A DNA stretch of 64,000 nucleotides from Galerina marginata (Eukaryota > Basidiomycota > Agaricomycetes > Agaricales > Galerinaceae), in contig JAECYW010000031.1 of NCBI GenBank assembly GCA_023014335.1, forward strand, positions 310,001 through 374,000, given 5' to 3'. This document shows, piece after piece, positions 53,270-64,000 of the stretch; the stretch's first letter is position 1, and every line of letters begins with the position of its first letter. Under the pieces are notes generated by a model. The model was not told where the DNA came from. It saw only the letters and a list, made by a program, of their open reading frames with translations, and ran no database searches. The position numbers and the translations under genes were made by a program.

Positions 53270-55169
53270 CGAATGCAGGGTTTCCACAAACCCAAGGCGT
53301 CTACGAGCATATGTTCTGAAAGAAAGACTGCTCAAGAGCAAGCCTGAGTCAAAAGATTACGGAGCCATTCGCAGCCGGGCCGCCCAGTGATGGCCGCCTT
53401 CCCACGTTTCTCTGCCGTCTGCTGCTCCTGAACCTGCACGGCCCTATAACCAAAGAACGAAAGATCTCGATTTTTAGAGGAAACCAGCAAGGCTCGAGGT
53501 AGACCGAAAACATCAATGGAAACGCTGCCCATCAAGTGAAGGCCTCACTATGGGTTAAGTCTGGACAATGCTTTCTCGGGTCTCGATGTCGCAATGACTC
53601 AACAGCAACTCTCGGGCCCACAAACTTAATTATCTTGATTGGAGTAAAGCAGACGTGGTATCAGTGCTTCTAGAAGTTATTTACGTCTCTGGATACTCAA
53701 TGACCAAAATGCGGGTAAATGTCGCGCCTAGTCATTCCATTGAATTTGGCCGATCACAAGCTTCCACAAGGTTCAAGTTTTTATGTTCACATCTGCAGCG
53801 CCAAAGGAATTTTGCTAACCCCAACGAACTTCATGTATATCCCACAGAATAATCGGCGGTATTTTAACCTTTATTCTGAAAATACTCAATAATATCTGAA
53901 AGTGAGTCCCCGTCCCCAGGACACACGGTAGAAAGAGAAAAACATGCTAATGGCAAGGACAAAATACTTAGGTACTGGCACGATCTAATCTAATCAATTC
54001 AAATTCGTGTTCCACGGTTCCATCGCGTAAAATATGTCAAGATATTTTGAGAGACTCACCCGAAGACGGTTCCCGAAGCCTTTTTTTCGGGAAAAAAAAT
54101 AGATAGAGGTGACGCCACACAGCCTCACACGTCGATCCAACTCTGCCTCACTGAACTTCTCACTGAATGACACTCGTCTATTTTAGCTTCGCAATTTCTT
54201 ATCGACCACGACGCGTGACGGCTTGCGGATGTGTGGGCTAACCGGCTGTTGGACTTTAATAACTAAAGGATCTTATCCAAACAAATAAATTATAGATACT
54301 TGGGAGGTAAGGAGGCGGTTTGTTTTGAGAACACTGGATGTCACACACCAACGATGGCTCATGACAGATGGCACTACCAGCGGTGACGAATAGTAAAGCC
54401 AAGCAAGCCATGAAGAAATTTCAAAGCCTTTCCTTGAAGACTCCTAAAGATATTGATTTATTGTTGCCTAAATTGAGGTAGGAATCGTACTTAAGGAAGT
54501 GACCATGCTGACGACCAATCTCATTTTCTGCCCCTTTCTCAATCGCTTTGACGCGCCACCGAATGACCAGGACTGCTTTGCTCCCGGTACCGCCACATAT
54601 ACATAGGAACGAGGTAACGAGCCCCCGAATAGGTGACCGTCAACGAACTCATGACCAGGAATGGCCCATCGTAAGTGTGTCTGCGCTATCTATATTTACT
54701 ATCTAAGCGTCAACGCGAGGTGTATAGATTTCAGGAGACCCCTTTCACGATGCCCTATTTGGCATGCGTATCAACGGAGTTGGCAAGTATTAAAACATGC
54801 CCTTGAACAGCACACCGCGTCAGTATCATTGCTTGGTCTTATGGTAGCGGATGTCATGGCATGCCCCCAGCCTATTTGGGTGATGGGAGAATATACCACT
54901 CCAGGGAGGGGGAAAAATCCCTTGTCCTAGCGACCTCGGTCCCGGCGCTTGTTGGGAGGGTTTGCCAATATTCCTTCAATATTATAAACCTCGGGACACT
55001 GGCAACTCCATCCATTAAATTACACTCCACCAGCAAACGCGGTCCAAGGAATATCAAAGCGAATTCGAATGGAAACCTGGTTGTATATCATCAGGAAAAT
55101 GACATTGATTGCTTTATCTTGGCTAACAGATTAAACCATGTTACTAAAGCCTATAAATCAATTGGACAA
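53270..55169. other. no supported gene
   Basis: Promoter side of ATG14, then about 1.9 kb of short frames. A minus frame at 53332-53535 (67 codons) and plus frames at 54661-55274 have no recognisable motif; the last overlaps the 3' end of the P450 gene on the other strand. Confidence 0.4.
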
Positions 55170-57236
55170 CTATTCGACAGTAGAAGGGACATTAGCAAGG
55201 AGAGTCGCCGCCTGATTGGAGCGTGGCTTGAGTCTCATTTCGAATTCTTTCGGAAACCTGCGCAAATTGGTTAAAGTCAGACCTAGAGCCCAATGAGAAC
55301 TCCGAAGGCGATCAGCGTACGAGATAGTTCCTGGGGTGTAAGCGTATCTTGGTAAGACCACCTTTCCATTTCTATCCAGTCCAGGGAGGATTTCGCAAGT
55401 CGCTAGAGTTGTTGCGATGATTGCGAAGAGGGTTCCCTCCGCAAAGTGAATTCCTGGACACACGCGTCTTCCAAAACCAAATGAAAGGGCGGTAACTTTA
55501 GCCATTTCAGATTCTAGGCCCTCGTAACGTTCAGGATTAAAGTTCATTGGATCTGGGTATACTTCCGGGTCGTGAAGCATATTCCTGGACCAATTGTCAA
55601 CATGAAAGCGTTCCTGCCGGGGTTTACACACCATACGTTGGGCATAATTAAACTGCCTTTGGGTATTGCGTAGCCTTCATAGACGTCGTCCTGCGTTACT
55701 GCGTGAGCAATGCCTGCATTGAATTCGTGAATATTATGAACGGTCCGACATATATAAAACGAACCGAGCGGAATAGAAGGGCTCCAACGGAGGACTTCTG
55801 CCATGATGCTCCTGATGTATGGCAAATTTGGTCGGTCACTTATTAATGGCAGTCTATCTTTTCCAACGACAGCATCGAGTTCGGCCTGAGCTTTTGTCTG
55901 AATTCTAGGATTCAAGATCATAGCCATAAAGAACGTCAATGCAGCAGACATATTCTGGAAGAACTTTAAAAACGAACTATGTAAATGATAGGAAATACCC
56001 ACCGTATCCAAACCACCGCCCATAACACTTGCGGCGGCCCAAACGAGTTTGGTCTCATCGTCTTTCGACATCTTTCCTTCAGATTCTTGCACATATGAGC
56101 CGCAAAGGTTTGGCATCAATGTCTTCCCAGTGTCCTAAAAATAGATGTGAACTTCGGCATTCATTGCACACCTTGTGTACGTACAAGGTTCTTTTTGCAC
56201 CACTCGTACGGATTCCAAGAGGCGTCCCAGACAATTTGACGCCACTCCTCGGCAGTTTTCAAAAATCCCGAGCCTGGGACCCACCGAGGCACATGCTTCA
56301 CTGTAGGCGACCGTGTTAGAAGGTGGCTTTATTTTAGGTGCAAAACTTACGAGCCGGGAAAAAGTCCACTAGAAAATTACCAGGTGTGGTCGCCTTGCTG
56401 AAGTTAACCATGGCTTTTAATGGTATGGTTAAGATTGGGTCATCTGCCGACCGGATGTAATACCCATAGGTTACTCGGATAATAATGATCCCAATCGTCC
56501 TACTCGAAGCTTGAGATTGCAGCAAGATACACTTAGCGAGATGCTTACAATTTAACCTGCTGAAAAAGGGAAGTAGGATCCTTGAGCAAATTTCGGATTA
56601 GAATGGCTGTCTCTTTCTCCTGTAGTGAGTGATAGCGTGGTGTCATGCTCAAACTGAGGTCCTGGGCAACCATGCGACGCTGCTTTCGCCAATTTTCGCC
56701 ATACGGCTGTATCACAAAAAGTTCATCGTATCCGACACTAGAACGCATACGATGTAAGTGACAAATACAAGGCCAGAAGAAACAAATGATGCGCACAGGT
56801 CACCTCCCATGATCTAGAAAAACGAATAAGAAAGTCGATAATTTATCACAAAGAAATATATTCACAAAATGTGGTCGATCGGAATAGATAGACGACCGCT
56901 TGTCAAGCAGGTCCTTCGCGATCTTGGATGAATTGATGATGACCAGCGGTTGTCCGACGATGTCGACGTGCATTATATCCCCTGTGCAGTAATTATGCTT
57001 CACGAACATGAGCTTGTCATCAAGTGCTGAAGCTACGAACCATAGGTCTTGCCCCACTCAGAGAATGCTAACCATGGACTTTCTGCAGGCATTTGGTGGA
57101 CGTTGCCTATGATTGGCAGAGGCCGCGGTCCAGGCGGAAGTTTCTTTGAGCGAGAAAATGACACGACATAATAATAAAAAAGGAGGCCCCCAAAGACGGT
57201 TGCGACGAGCAAGGCAGTACGGGGTAGGTGATCCAT
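55170..57236 (-). CDS. cytochrome P450 monooxygenase
   Basis: Haem-thiolate monooxygenase anchored in the ER membrane. It starts at ATG 57236 (MDHLPRTALLVATVFGGLLF) with a membrane anchor, then the proline hinge LPPGPRPLPIIGNV. Many short introns; recovered junctions include KTYG|DIMHVD, IMGGDL|VGYDELF and QVKL|TIGIIII. Key motifs in order: I-helix GGGLDT, ExxR as EVLR (IMAEVLRWSP), PERF-type NPERY, and the haem loop FGFGRRVCPGIHFAEG with the Cys ligand. The last intron removes SYADRLR..., so the protein ends FPKEFEMRLKPRSNQAATLL and on to the stop at 55170. The sequence resembles the expanded basidiomycete P450s often auto-named O-methylsterigmatocystin oxidoreductase (CYP64/CYP5144-like). 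Substrate unknown; no secondary-metabolism cluster is visible around it. Confidence 0.9.
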
Positions 57237-59250
57237 AGCACAATGCAAACTGCGGGGCTTGCGCCTTTTAAAGTCGAAAACGAACACTGCTACTTTTCAT
57301 AATGACATATCGTCCACTAAGAATGACATCCTTGTTCGGTGGTTGGACCTGAGTATTTGAATGCAAACCCCACCATGTGTCCATGGCGGATAATCAGAGA
57401 TTACCATAAAGAAACCATTGTACCGGTCTTTAAGGGTGTCAAGTACCAGTAGGTAACCTCCTTGATGCGCTGGGAGTAATGTACGATTTGTGTGGCGTAT
57501 CTGGCATCAGTCTGATGTACATGGAGTGCAGTGATCCGGCAACCGAACAAAATTGTCTTCAGTCGTATAGACTGTCCGTGGGATAAGTCGATATTAAGTG
57601 GTGTATGAGTTTCAATCCCGCTGAGTCAATAAATCTGACTTGACCTACCGTGAAGTCTCGAAATGTTCTTAAGTCGAGAGGATCCACAAGCCCCCAACAC
57701 GACAGTTTAGACTTTACTCTAGACTCCAGTCTCCATGAGATCAATGCCGGGCTTATGATTGACCTTTTTGGTCATTCCGAATTCAGATAGTCATCCAACG
57801 ATCTTAAGTCCATATTCGTCCATAATGGCTGGTCACGAGCCTACTTATTCTGCAAAGCCATTCCAGATCCTTCCTAATATGCGTCCTTCGCTTCGTTGAG
57901 GTCAGAATCGGACAGGAAGTGAGAATTGCCATTCGTCATAGCTAAGAATAAAGCGGAGCTCACTAGCCAGGCTCCGAAAGTCCGCGAAATTCACGGACCG
58001 AGTCTCTGCCGAGACAAGCACAAGCAAAATGTTAGGGTCGATCATCACCCGTTCCTTCCCTCAGGGATCTTATCTTGAGTCGATGCACCAACACACGGTG
58101 ACGCGCTTGTCACTATGTCCTTACTATTTTGTGCGATCCGCGCTAGGGCAAACCCACGAAATACGATGGAAAAAGCTTTAAGCGCGCCACATACATAAGG
58201 CAAAGCATTATGGCAATTTAAATTTAAAGTTCTGGATGCTTCGTTACTCTAGAAAACAGAATTTATCATGCATTCTTCATCATGGTTCCAGGCCTGTGCC
58301 AAATGACTCGACGCTTCCTCCGTTTTAATTTGATTGGTTCGCCATCCACTCGGATTTCGTCGTTTCTCAAGATCTCAAGTCTCAAGAAAGCGACGCCGTT
58401 TTCAAATCTCAAATTAACTACTCACATCTTAATATATAGTAACTCAGAGCCCGAACTTCGTGTGCATAACCTAAAGTTGAATCAGTTATACTTAAAGGAA
58501 ACCCTACCATATGGCTTATCCTGTTTACGACCCCTACCCACGACTCCGTATGCTGCGCTGAAGGTAGGCAGTATGGATATGTTACCTCAATCAGGTGTCA
58601 AGTAAACCGAACTTTTTGGTACTATTATCTGACGCACAGGCTTTGTCCAGGTAGTACCACGAGTGGGACCATTTATATCGACGCACCTGCCTCCCTGGAC
58701 GTCGTTTGGGTATTTTTTGTGCTCTCCATTTCCCACCGGAAAACCATCTGAAATGCAAATAAGAACATGATCGTTGGATCCCCGTCAAGGGAGGACTAAC
58801 CATGACAGCCGACCTGACCGTGCACCTTCTGACCATCGCGAATTGGAGTCGAGAGGTGATACGAAGAAAGCTGCTCACTTGTATTATAATTTTCCGATGG
58901 ACACTTATGTGACTGCCCAGCAGTATAACTTTGTGCAACGAAATCGAACTATCCTTTATCCTAATTTTGGCGCTTAGTCACCAGCGCCTATTTTCATACT
59001 TACCCGATGCCCATCAAATAACCGGCTGGTTACGCATAACCTAGCTCAGCCGGAGTACCCACTTCGAAAGAGGTTATCCCTGTTGGAGTTTGAGTGACGG
59101 ATGCTATTAGGATGTGAAAATGACCACGAGCAGGCTTGTCGAACACCTTTTCAATGGCGTTTATCATGTCAGATTTACCCGTCATTACCAAAAGTTGGAA
59201 CAGTGTATATTGTGGTTAGATTAGTTTGTGTACAAAAAGTCAACATAAAT
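57237..59250. other. no supported gene
   Basis: P450 promoter on the left and the 3' flank of the carrier gene on the right. Frames at 58282-58605 (plus), 58591-58938 (minus) and 58774-58977 (plus) overlap each other and have no family look. Confidence 0.4.
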
Positions 59251-60556
59251 TTAGCCTGAACCTGAACGGCAAGATAAGCCAGTAATCGAAAAAAAACGAA
59301 AGAACTTTACCGCCTGAATAAACTTTGCCAAGCATGACTTCTTGCAGCTTGTCGTAGATGGACAACACACCGGCACCCGCAACACCCCGGAGGATGTTAG
59401 CGCCAGCACCCTTGAAGAGCGATTTAGGACCCTCCTTTTGGATGATCTGAGAGCCGGCGTCTATCATGGACTTGTAGTGAACTCCGGAGCCAGAGGTCAT
59501 CATCATGCGACGACTATAAATTAGTGGTCGTCGGCAAAAAACAAATGGGCGAGCCTAGATATCTTACCGGATAGTGTCGAGAGGGTATGATGCAAGGCCA
59601 GCACCAATCGTAACGCACCACCCAAGACCAAAAGAAGCCAGAAACGAACCTTCGAGAGGACCGACGAGGACGACGGGTTCTAAAATTATAGAAAATGTCG
59701 TTTACCTTCTTCACAGCGTGCAGTGAGAGGAAACATACTAAGAGAATCATAAAAACCAAAATATAAACCACGGTAAACGATAATCCCAACAACGGAGGGA
59801 ACGAAGCCGTGGTAGAGACCAGCAATACCGTCGGAAGCAAGGGTCTTCTTATAGACGTCGACGATACCATTAAATTGACGAGCACCTCCCCCTTTCGCAG
59901 ATTTAGCATCGTTCGCAAGCCGCGTACGAGCGTAATCCAGAGAATAGACGAAGATCAAGGACGAAGCACCAGCTGCGCCACCCGATGCGACATTTCCGGC
60001 AAACCACTTCCAGTATCCTTCATCCTTTTTGAAACCAAACAACGATTTGAAGTAGTCCCCTGTTGATAGCTATTGTAAATATTCGAGGATTTCCGGTCTG
60101 ATATGGGCGTACTGAAGGCAAAGTTCAGGGCCTGGGTGGGGAAATAGCGCAGGACATTCGCGGTGTTTCCTCGCCATAGCGAGAAGAGACCTTCTTCCTT
60201 GTAGACACGGGAGAATGCATCAGTGACACCTTTGTATGGCGTCGTCAGGCGGCCTTGCTTGATCTACGCGTGTAAGGTCTGAGCAGCGGTAAAGATGAGA
60301 AGGGCAGAACACACCATTTCATCCTGATTCTGAACCAAAAGCTTTATACGCTCGATGGGAGCAGCACTGGTTTTTGCGACAGCCTAGAAGAAAAAGAACG
60401 GAAGTGGAAGGAAAGGCACAGAATGAAACCTTACAGCAGAAACACCACCCATGAGGAAATCAGCTGTACGTCTAAGTCAGTATGCGAAGGATATCCGCAG
60501 GTTGACTTGCACTGACTAGCGAAGTCCTTGGAACTCTTGACCTTAGTTTCAGTCAT
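59251..60556 (-). CDS. mitochondrial ADP/ATP carrier (adenine nucleotide translocase)
   Basis: Inner-membrane antiporter exchanging matrix ATP for cytosolic ADP. It starts at ATG 60556 ([13 protein letters not shown]) and ends GKVYSGGSG at 59251; about 310 residues over several exons. Three Mito_carr repeats are visible with P-x-D/E-x-x-R/K signatures ([44 protein letters not shown]). RRRMMM is diagnostic of ADP/ATP carriers as opposed to other family members. Other landmarks are [20 protein letters not shown] and [18 protein letters not shown]. Very similar to fungal Anc1/Aac2. A highly expressed housekeeping gene; no defects seen. Confidence 0.95.
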
Positions 60557-61444
60557 TTTCGATGGAATATAAAGGGGATTAACAGTAGTTGTGATTGGGT
60601 CTAGTGGTGGATAGGAAGGAAATTGGGGTTCATGACAAGAATTGGCGAACACGGTGGATGGTGTCAACTGTTTTTGACTTAGATGACATCATTGGTGAGC
60701 TTTGTCGGAATGCCTAACAAAGTCTCTACTGACCCGATATATGTTGTCCTTTTTAGTCGTTCCTTCCCGCTTATTCGAATTTCCTTCGAATTTAGTACGA
60801 TCCACGTTGTTTTGCAACCAACTGCGGTCACTGTCATCCGAATGTTGTCGACCATTGATCAGAATGGTGAGAGGATCATAGCCACTGTTGGCCAACCCCT
60901 TTTTGTTTTACCAGGCCCGATTGTGACTGAGCACCAGCGCATTCCTTCTTAGAGGTCTGAAGAGCTTTCCGCAGAAAGCCTACACTTGAATTACCAGATG
61001 AACCCGAGGACGAAGTGGCTACGGCGAGTGACATGACTGCTCTCCCTTTCAAGGTAACAAGACACCAACTTGTCACCGAAACGCGTAGACCTTTATCAAA
61101 GATCACTGCTCGAGCTGGAAGAAAGGAGAGTATTATGTCCTCACGGCCTTCTGGAGTAAATGAAGCTGAAAATGACTGAATTGAAAGTACCGGTCGATAT
61201 GTCGAAGAGTAGGTTGAGCGTGGAGAAGTAACAATCAACGTGGTGATCACGATAGGCGGTATTATTTCATTTTTCTTGGTGGGTATGTATCGACAGAAGA
61301 CCAGTAGCAGCTGAGCATACGGATACCATAAATCATATGTTGGGACAGAATGTCCATGACAAGATAAGTTCAACCCTTGAACCTCCCCCCTCCCCAACCA
61401 TCATCCCTATGCCGAGTCCATACACTCATACCCACAAAGTAACC
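60557..61444. other. carrier promoter; one weak minus-strand frame
   Basis: A 173-codon minus frame (60876-61397) has Ser/Thr/Val-rich content (VTSPRSTYSSTYRPVLSIQS) but no recognisable domain and no splice-supported partners. I do not call it a gene. The left part is the presumed ADP/ATP carrier promoter. Confidence 0.4.
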
Positions 61445-64000
61445 TCACTGCTTAACCCTCCTCACCTCCCATCTAACCTTACCCTCCTTCTCCTTCCCAT
61501 GCCCGCCCTCATCCCGCAGCAGGACGACCACCTTGCCACCTCCTTCCTCCCAGTGGTCCACGCGGCGCAGCTTCTTGCATTTCCACGCCAGCACACCCGC
61601 GATCTCGTCGTTCTTGCGCATGCGGCTGCGCTCCATCATCGACATCGAGGCCGACGATGCAGACGTGGTCGGGTGTACAGTTTTGCTCGCGGTAGTGGTG
61701 GGTAAGACTAGTGCGCTGGCCTCCCGGGTCGACGCTGCTGGGCCAGAACTAGGTGTGGTGTTTCCAGACCAACTCGTGTTGTTGGTGTTATTGGTGGCCG
61801 CGGCAGTAGCAGCGACGACGGGATGCGACGAAGGAGCAGACACGGGCACGGTCAAAGGACCAGGAACAAAAGCTGCCGCAGCTGTCATCGCAACGTTCGA
61901 CACCTCATAGAAGAATCTGACACCGTGCACAGTCGCCAGTTCCGGCAGCGTCGCCAGAACCTCCGTCCATTCCACCATATTCGTCACAGGCCCAAGAACC
62001 GAAGTCGAGCTGCTCGCCGCCCGCTGTGCCGCCCCTCCACCTCCTAGACGACGCCCGACGTCCAGCCACTGCACGTGGGGTAGGCAGCCCGCGACCTTGC
62101 GGACGTCCTCCATGTCGTGCCACCCAACCATTTCCACGCGCCGAATTCCGCTACCTGCTTGACGGAGATTGGCAAGGAAGACAGAGTCCGCAACAGAACG
62201 AGACGAGTGGGAGGGCGTGTTGCTCGATGAGGATGAGTTCGGGGTTGAGGAAGCGGGGTGCGAATTTCCAGAAAGCTTGAACCCTTTCACGACTTCCAAC
62301 GGTCTCCTGCCTCCTGGAACTTCGGGACATGGGCATTCCAGGATGGCGTTGATGACCTCCTTGGACGCTTTCACCTCTCGTAGACGTGGCAGAGCTCCTT
62401 CTCGTAGATAAAGTCCGCCTGTTCCGCCAGCAGTGTGAGCGTGATGAACGACCATATCCATGTGCAGCACCTCCAGGCAGGGATGGGCGTCCAAGAAGGA
62501 TGAAGGTGCGATGGGTGACGCACAACGTAAGTTGGTAAGCGTAAGTGTGGTCAGGTTGGCCCAACGACTATAGAGCAGGAATTCGTCCGCGATGGGGCGG
62601 GCGTGTGACGGGCCTGGGCCAAGGGCTGCGTTGGCGCCACCAGCACCAGACGACAAAAGGGAGCGAGGTGCAATGTAGGTAATTTCCAGGTTCTAGATGA
62701 AGGTTGAAAGAATTGAATTGAATACTCAGGCTACGAGATGTGGAGAAAGAAATACCTTCAGGTTTAAACACTGATGCAACATGGATGCAATCCTCTTCAA
62801 CTCGGGCTGTTTTGCTGCTCCGTAGCTATGTGGCGTCGAGCGGAAGACCGCGCTCTCCATCGCGGGTAGCTGTTGAAGCCATTAGAAAGGAAGGGAAGAT
62901 GAGGAGATGAAGTTAACGTACAGCAGTCGACCGTATACGTGGCACCAATTTTTTCTTCCCAGTCTTGTCGTCTTCGGGCTCACTCTCACCACTCTCCTCG
63001 CTCTCGCTGCCGCTCTCCTCACCCGGCGCTCCAAGACCAGGAGCGAACACCAAATTATCAGACACGACCATCTCCCGTAATCCGCCGACATTGACCCTCA
63101 CTAACGTGTTCCACACGCCAGGATGGGTGATAGACACCGGCGAATGGTTGCATGCCCAGCGAAGCTCCTTCAGCCCCGACATCCGCGCCAGCGCCGCGCA
63201 GAAGTACCGCTCGTGCTTGGCATGCAAGGAGAGCAGGGAGGAGTACTCGTCGTCTGTGGTTTCGAGGTCGGTGTCGGATTGGAGAATGCCGCTGGGAACG
63301 AGCATGCCTAAATTCTGGGAGGATGCTGAAAGCGACGAGGACGAGGACGGCGCCCGCTCGTCGATGATCTCCAACCTCCTCACGTTCCTGGCGAGGGATT
63401 TATGCTTCACGAGGTGATTCCACACGCTGACACTCGATACTTTACACCGTATGACGCGATACTCCCAATGCCTGGGGAAAACCACATCCCAAAGGCGTTT
63501 GCACCCCAACCCAACGCTGAGTAGGTCTTTCTTCGAGTCCACATGCCCCAGGATCGCGTCCAGGATCTCCGTAGGTTGCTGTATCAGAAGGGCAGGGGGC
63601 ATGTTGGGACCAGAGCCGCTGGTGGAACTCGGCGCGAGAGCTCGAACACCGTGGTACACGAACGGGTCGAGGACCCCGACGAGATGCAGACACAGCGCGT
63701 GTTCGGGCTGCGTAAGTTTATACTGACAGCCGCCGATCCTGCTAGGGAGCGACGTAAGAAGCTTGAGGAGAACGCTGAGCGCGTTGATGGGGTCCGTTCG
63801 AAGATGTACATTGGGATTGGTATTGATCGGCTGCGAATAGGAGGCGGAATGGGGGGCGGGGGCAGGAGTTTTGCGTGTGCGCGTTGACCGGGGAGGGAGG
63901 ATGGGCTTGGCGCTGCCATTGCCTGAAGGCACAGCTGTCGAGCCAGCAGTAGCGGGTGGGCGGCCACTGTGGCTCTTGCTCTTTGAGAGAGCGGCTGGCC
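61445..64000 (-). CDS. F-box/LRR-like protein, 5' end beyond the window
   Basis: Three exons in phase: 62922 to beyond 64000, 62756-62869 and 61445-62692 (introns 52 and 63 nt). The reading frame is still open at the window edge, so the start lies outside. Exon 1 carries a basic Ser/Pro-rich lead and then an F-box-like helix set (QQPTEILDAILGHVDSKKDL, LGCKRLWDVVFPRHWEYRVI), followed by leucine-rich segments. An acidic/serine stretch (GEESGSESEESGESEPEDD) ends the exon. The last exon continues with LRR-like pieces (LTTLTLTNLRC, LEVLHMDMVVHH, MVEWTEVLATLPELA) and a long low-complexity Ser/Thr/Ala/Asn insert. A SCF substrate adaptor is inferred. The region is GC-rich relative to the rest, which explains the many spurious overlapping frames. 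Confidence 0.78.

Noticed and set aside
60876..61397. 173-codon minus-strand frame
   Set aside because: No domain, no splice-supported partners, low-complexity Ser/Thr content; kept only as a note in the interval entry.
61533..63887. Many long plus-strand frames opposite the last F-box gene
   Set aside because: They are antisense shadows in GC-rich coding sequence; the minus-strand frame has the F-box motif, LRR pieces and in-phase introns.

Overview
The window reads as nuclear DNA of a mushroom-forming basidiomycete (Agaricomycetes). Nearly every recognisable gene is cut into many small exons by GT-AG introns of about 45-75 nt. The gene content points the same way: a secreted class II haem peroxidase (ligninolytic superfamily), a serine/alanine-rich GPI-anchored cupredoxin, HET and F-box/LRR genes, a basidiomycete-type P450, and DUF6534 multi-pass membrane proteins. 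I see no bacterial, viral or organellar genes, no tRNA or rRNA, and no CRISPR. All gene models below were spliced by eye, and phases were checked exon by exon where stated.

Layout. 1-12.8 kb: a HET-domain gene (-), a multi-pass membrane protein (+), a single-pass PPxY-tailed surface protein (-), and repeat debris around 7.0-7.6 kb. 12.9-19.7 kb: a cupredoxin gene (+) and a 1-Cys peroxiredoxin (+), separated by about 5 kb of gene-poor DNA with degenerate short repeats. 20-30.2 kb: a DUF6534 gene (-) whose 3' end runs into a palindromic element, an F-box/LRR gene (-) broken by one in-frame stop, and a complete nine-exon DUF6534 gene (+). 32.8-38.6 kb: a fold-back element, a single-pass membrane protein (+), an F-box gene (-), and a 13-exon class II peroxidase (-). 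42.4-49.8 kb: a tandem pair of large, unrecognised membrane glycoprotein genes (both -). 51.7-64 kb: core eukaryotic genes, namely Atg14 (-), a P450 (-), the mitochondrial ADP/ATP carrier (-), and an F-box gene (-) that runs off the right edge.

The strongest unusual signal is in the tandem pair. The left copy (42468-45618) carries about 115 nt of Ty3/gypsy integrase coding sequence, in the host reading frame, inside an exon. A splice donor created at the edge of the insert skips the stop codon that would otherwise follow. The other copy lacks the insert. Other points of note are a peroxidase with an incomplete Mn site and no catalytic Trp, two related 41-bp palindromes in opposite orientation, and microexons of 11 and 13 nt.

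The genes do not form a pathway. The peroxidase, cupredoxin, P450 and peroxiredoxin fit a wood- or litter-decaying, oxidant-handling lifestyle. HET and F-box genes are typical expanded families of these fungi.
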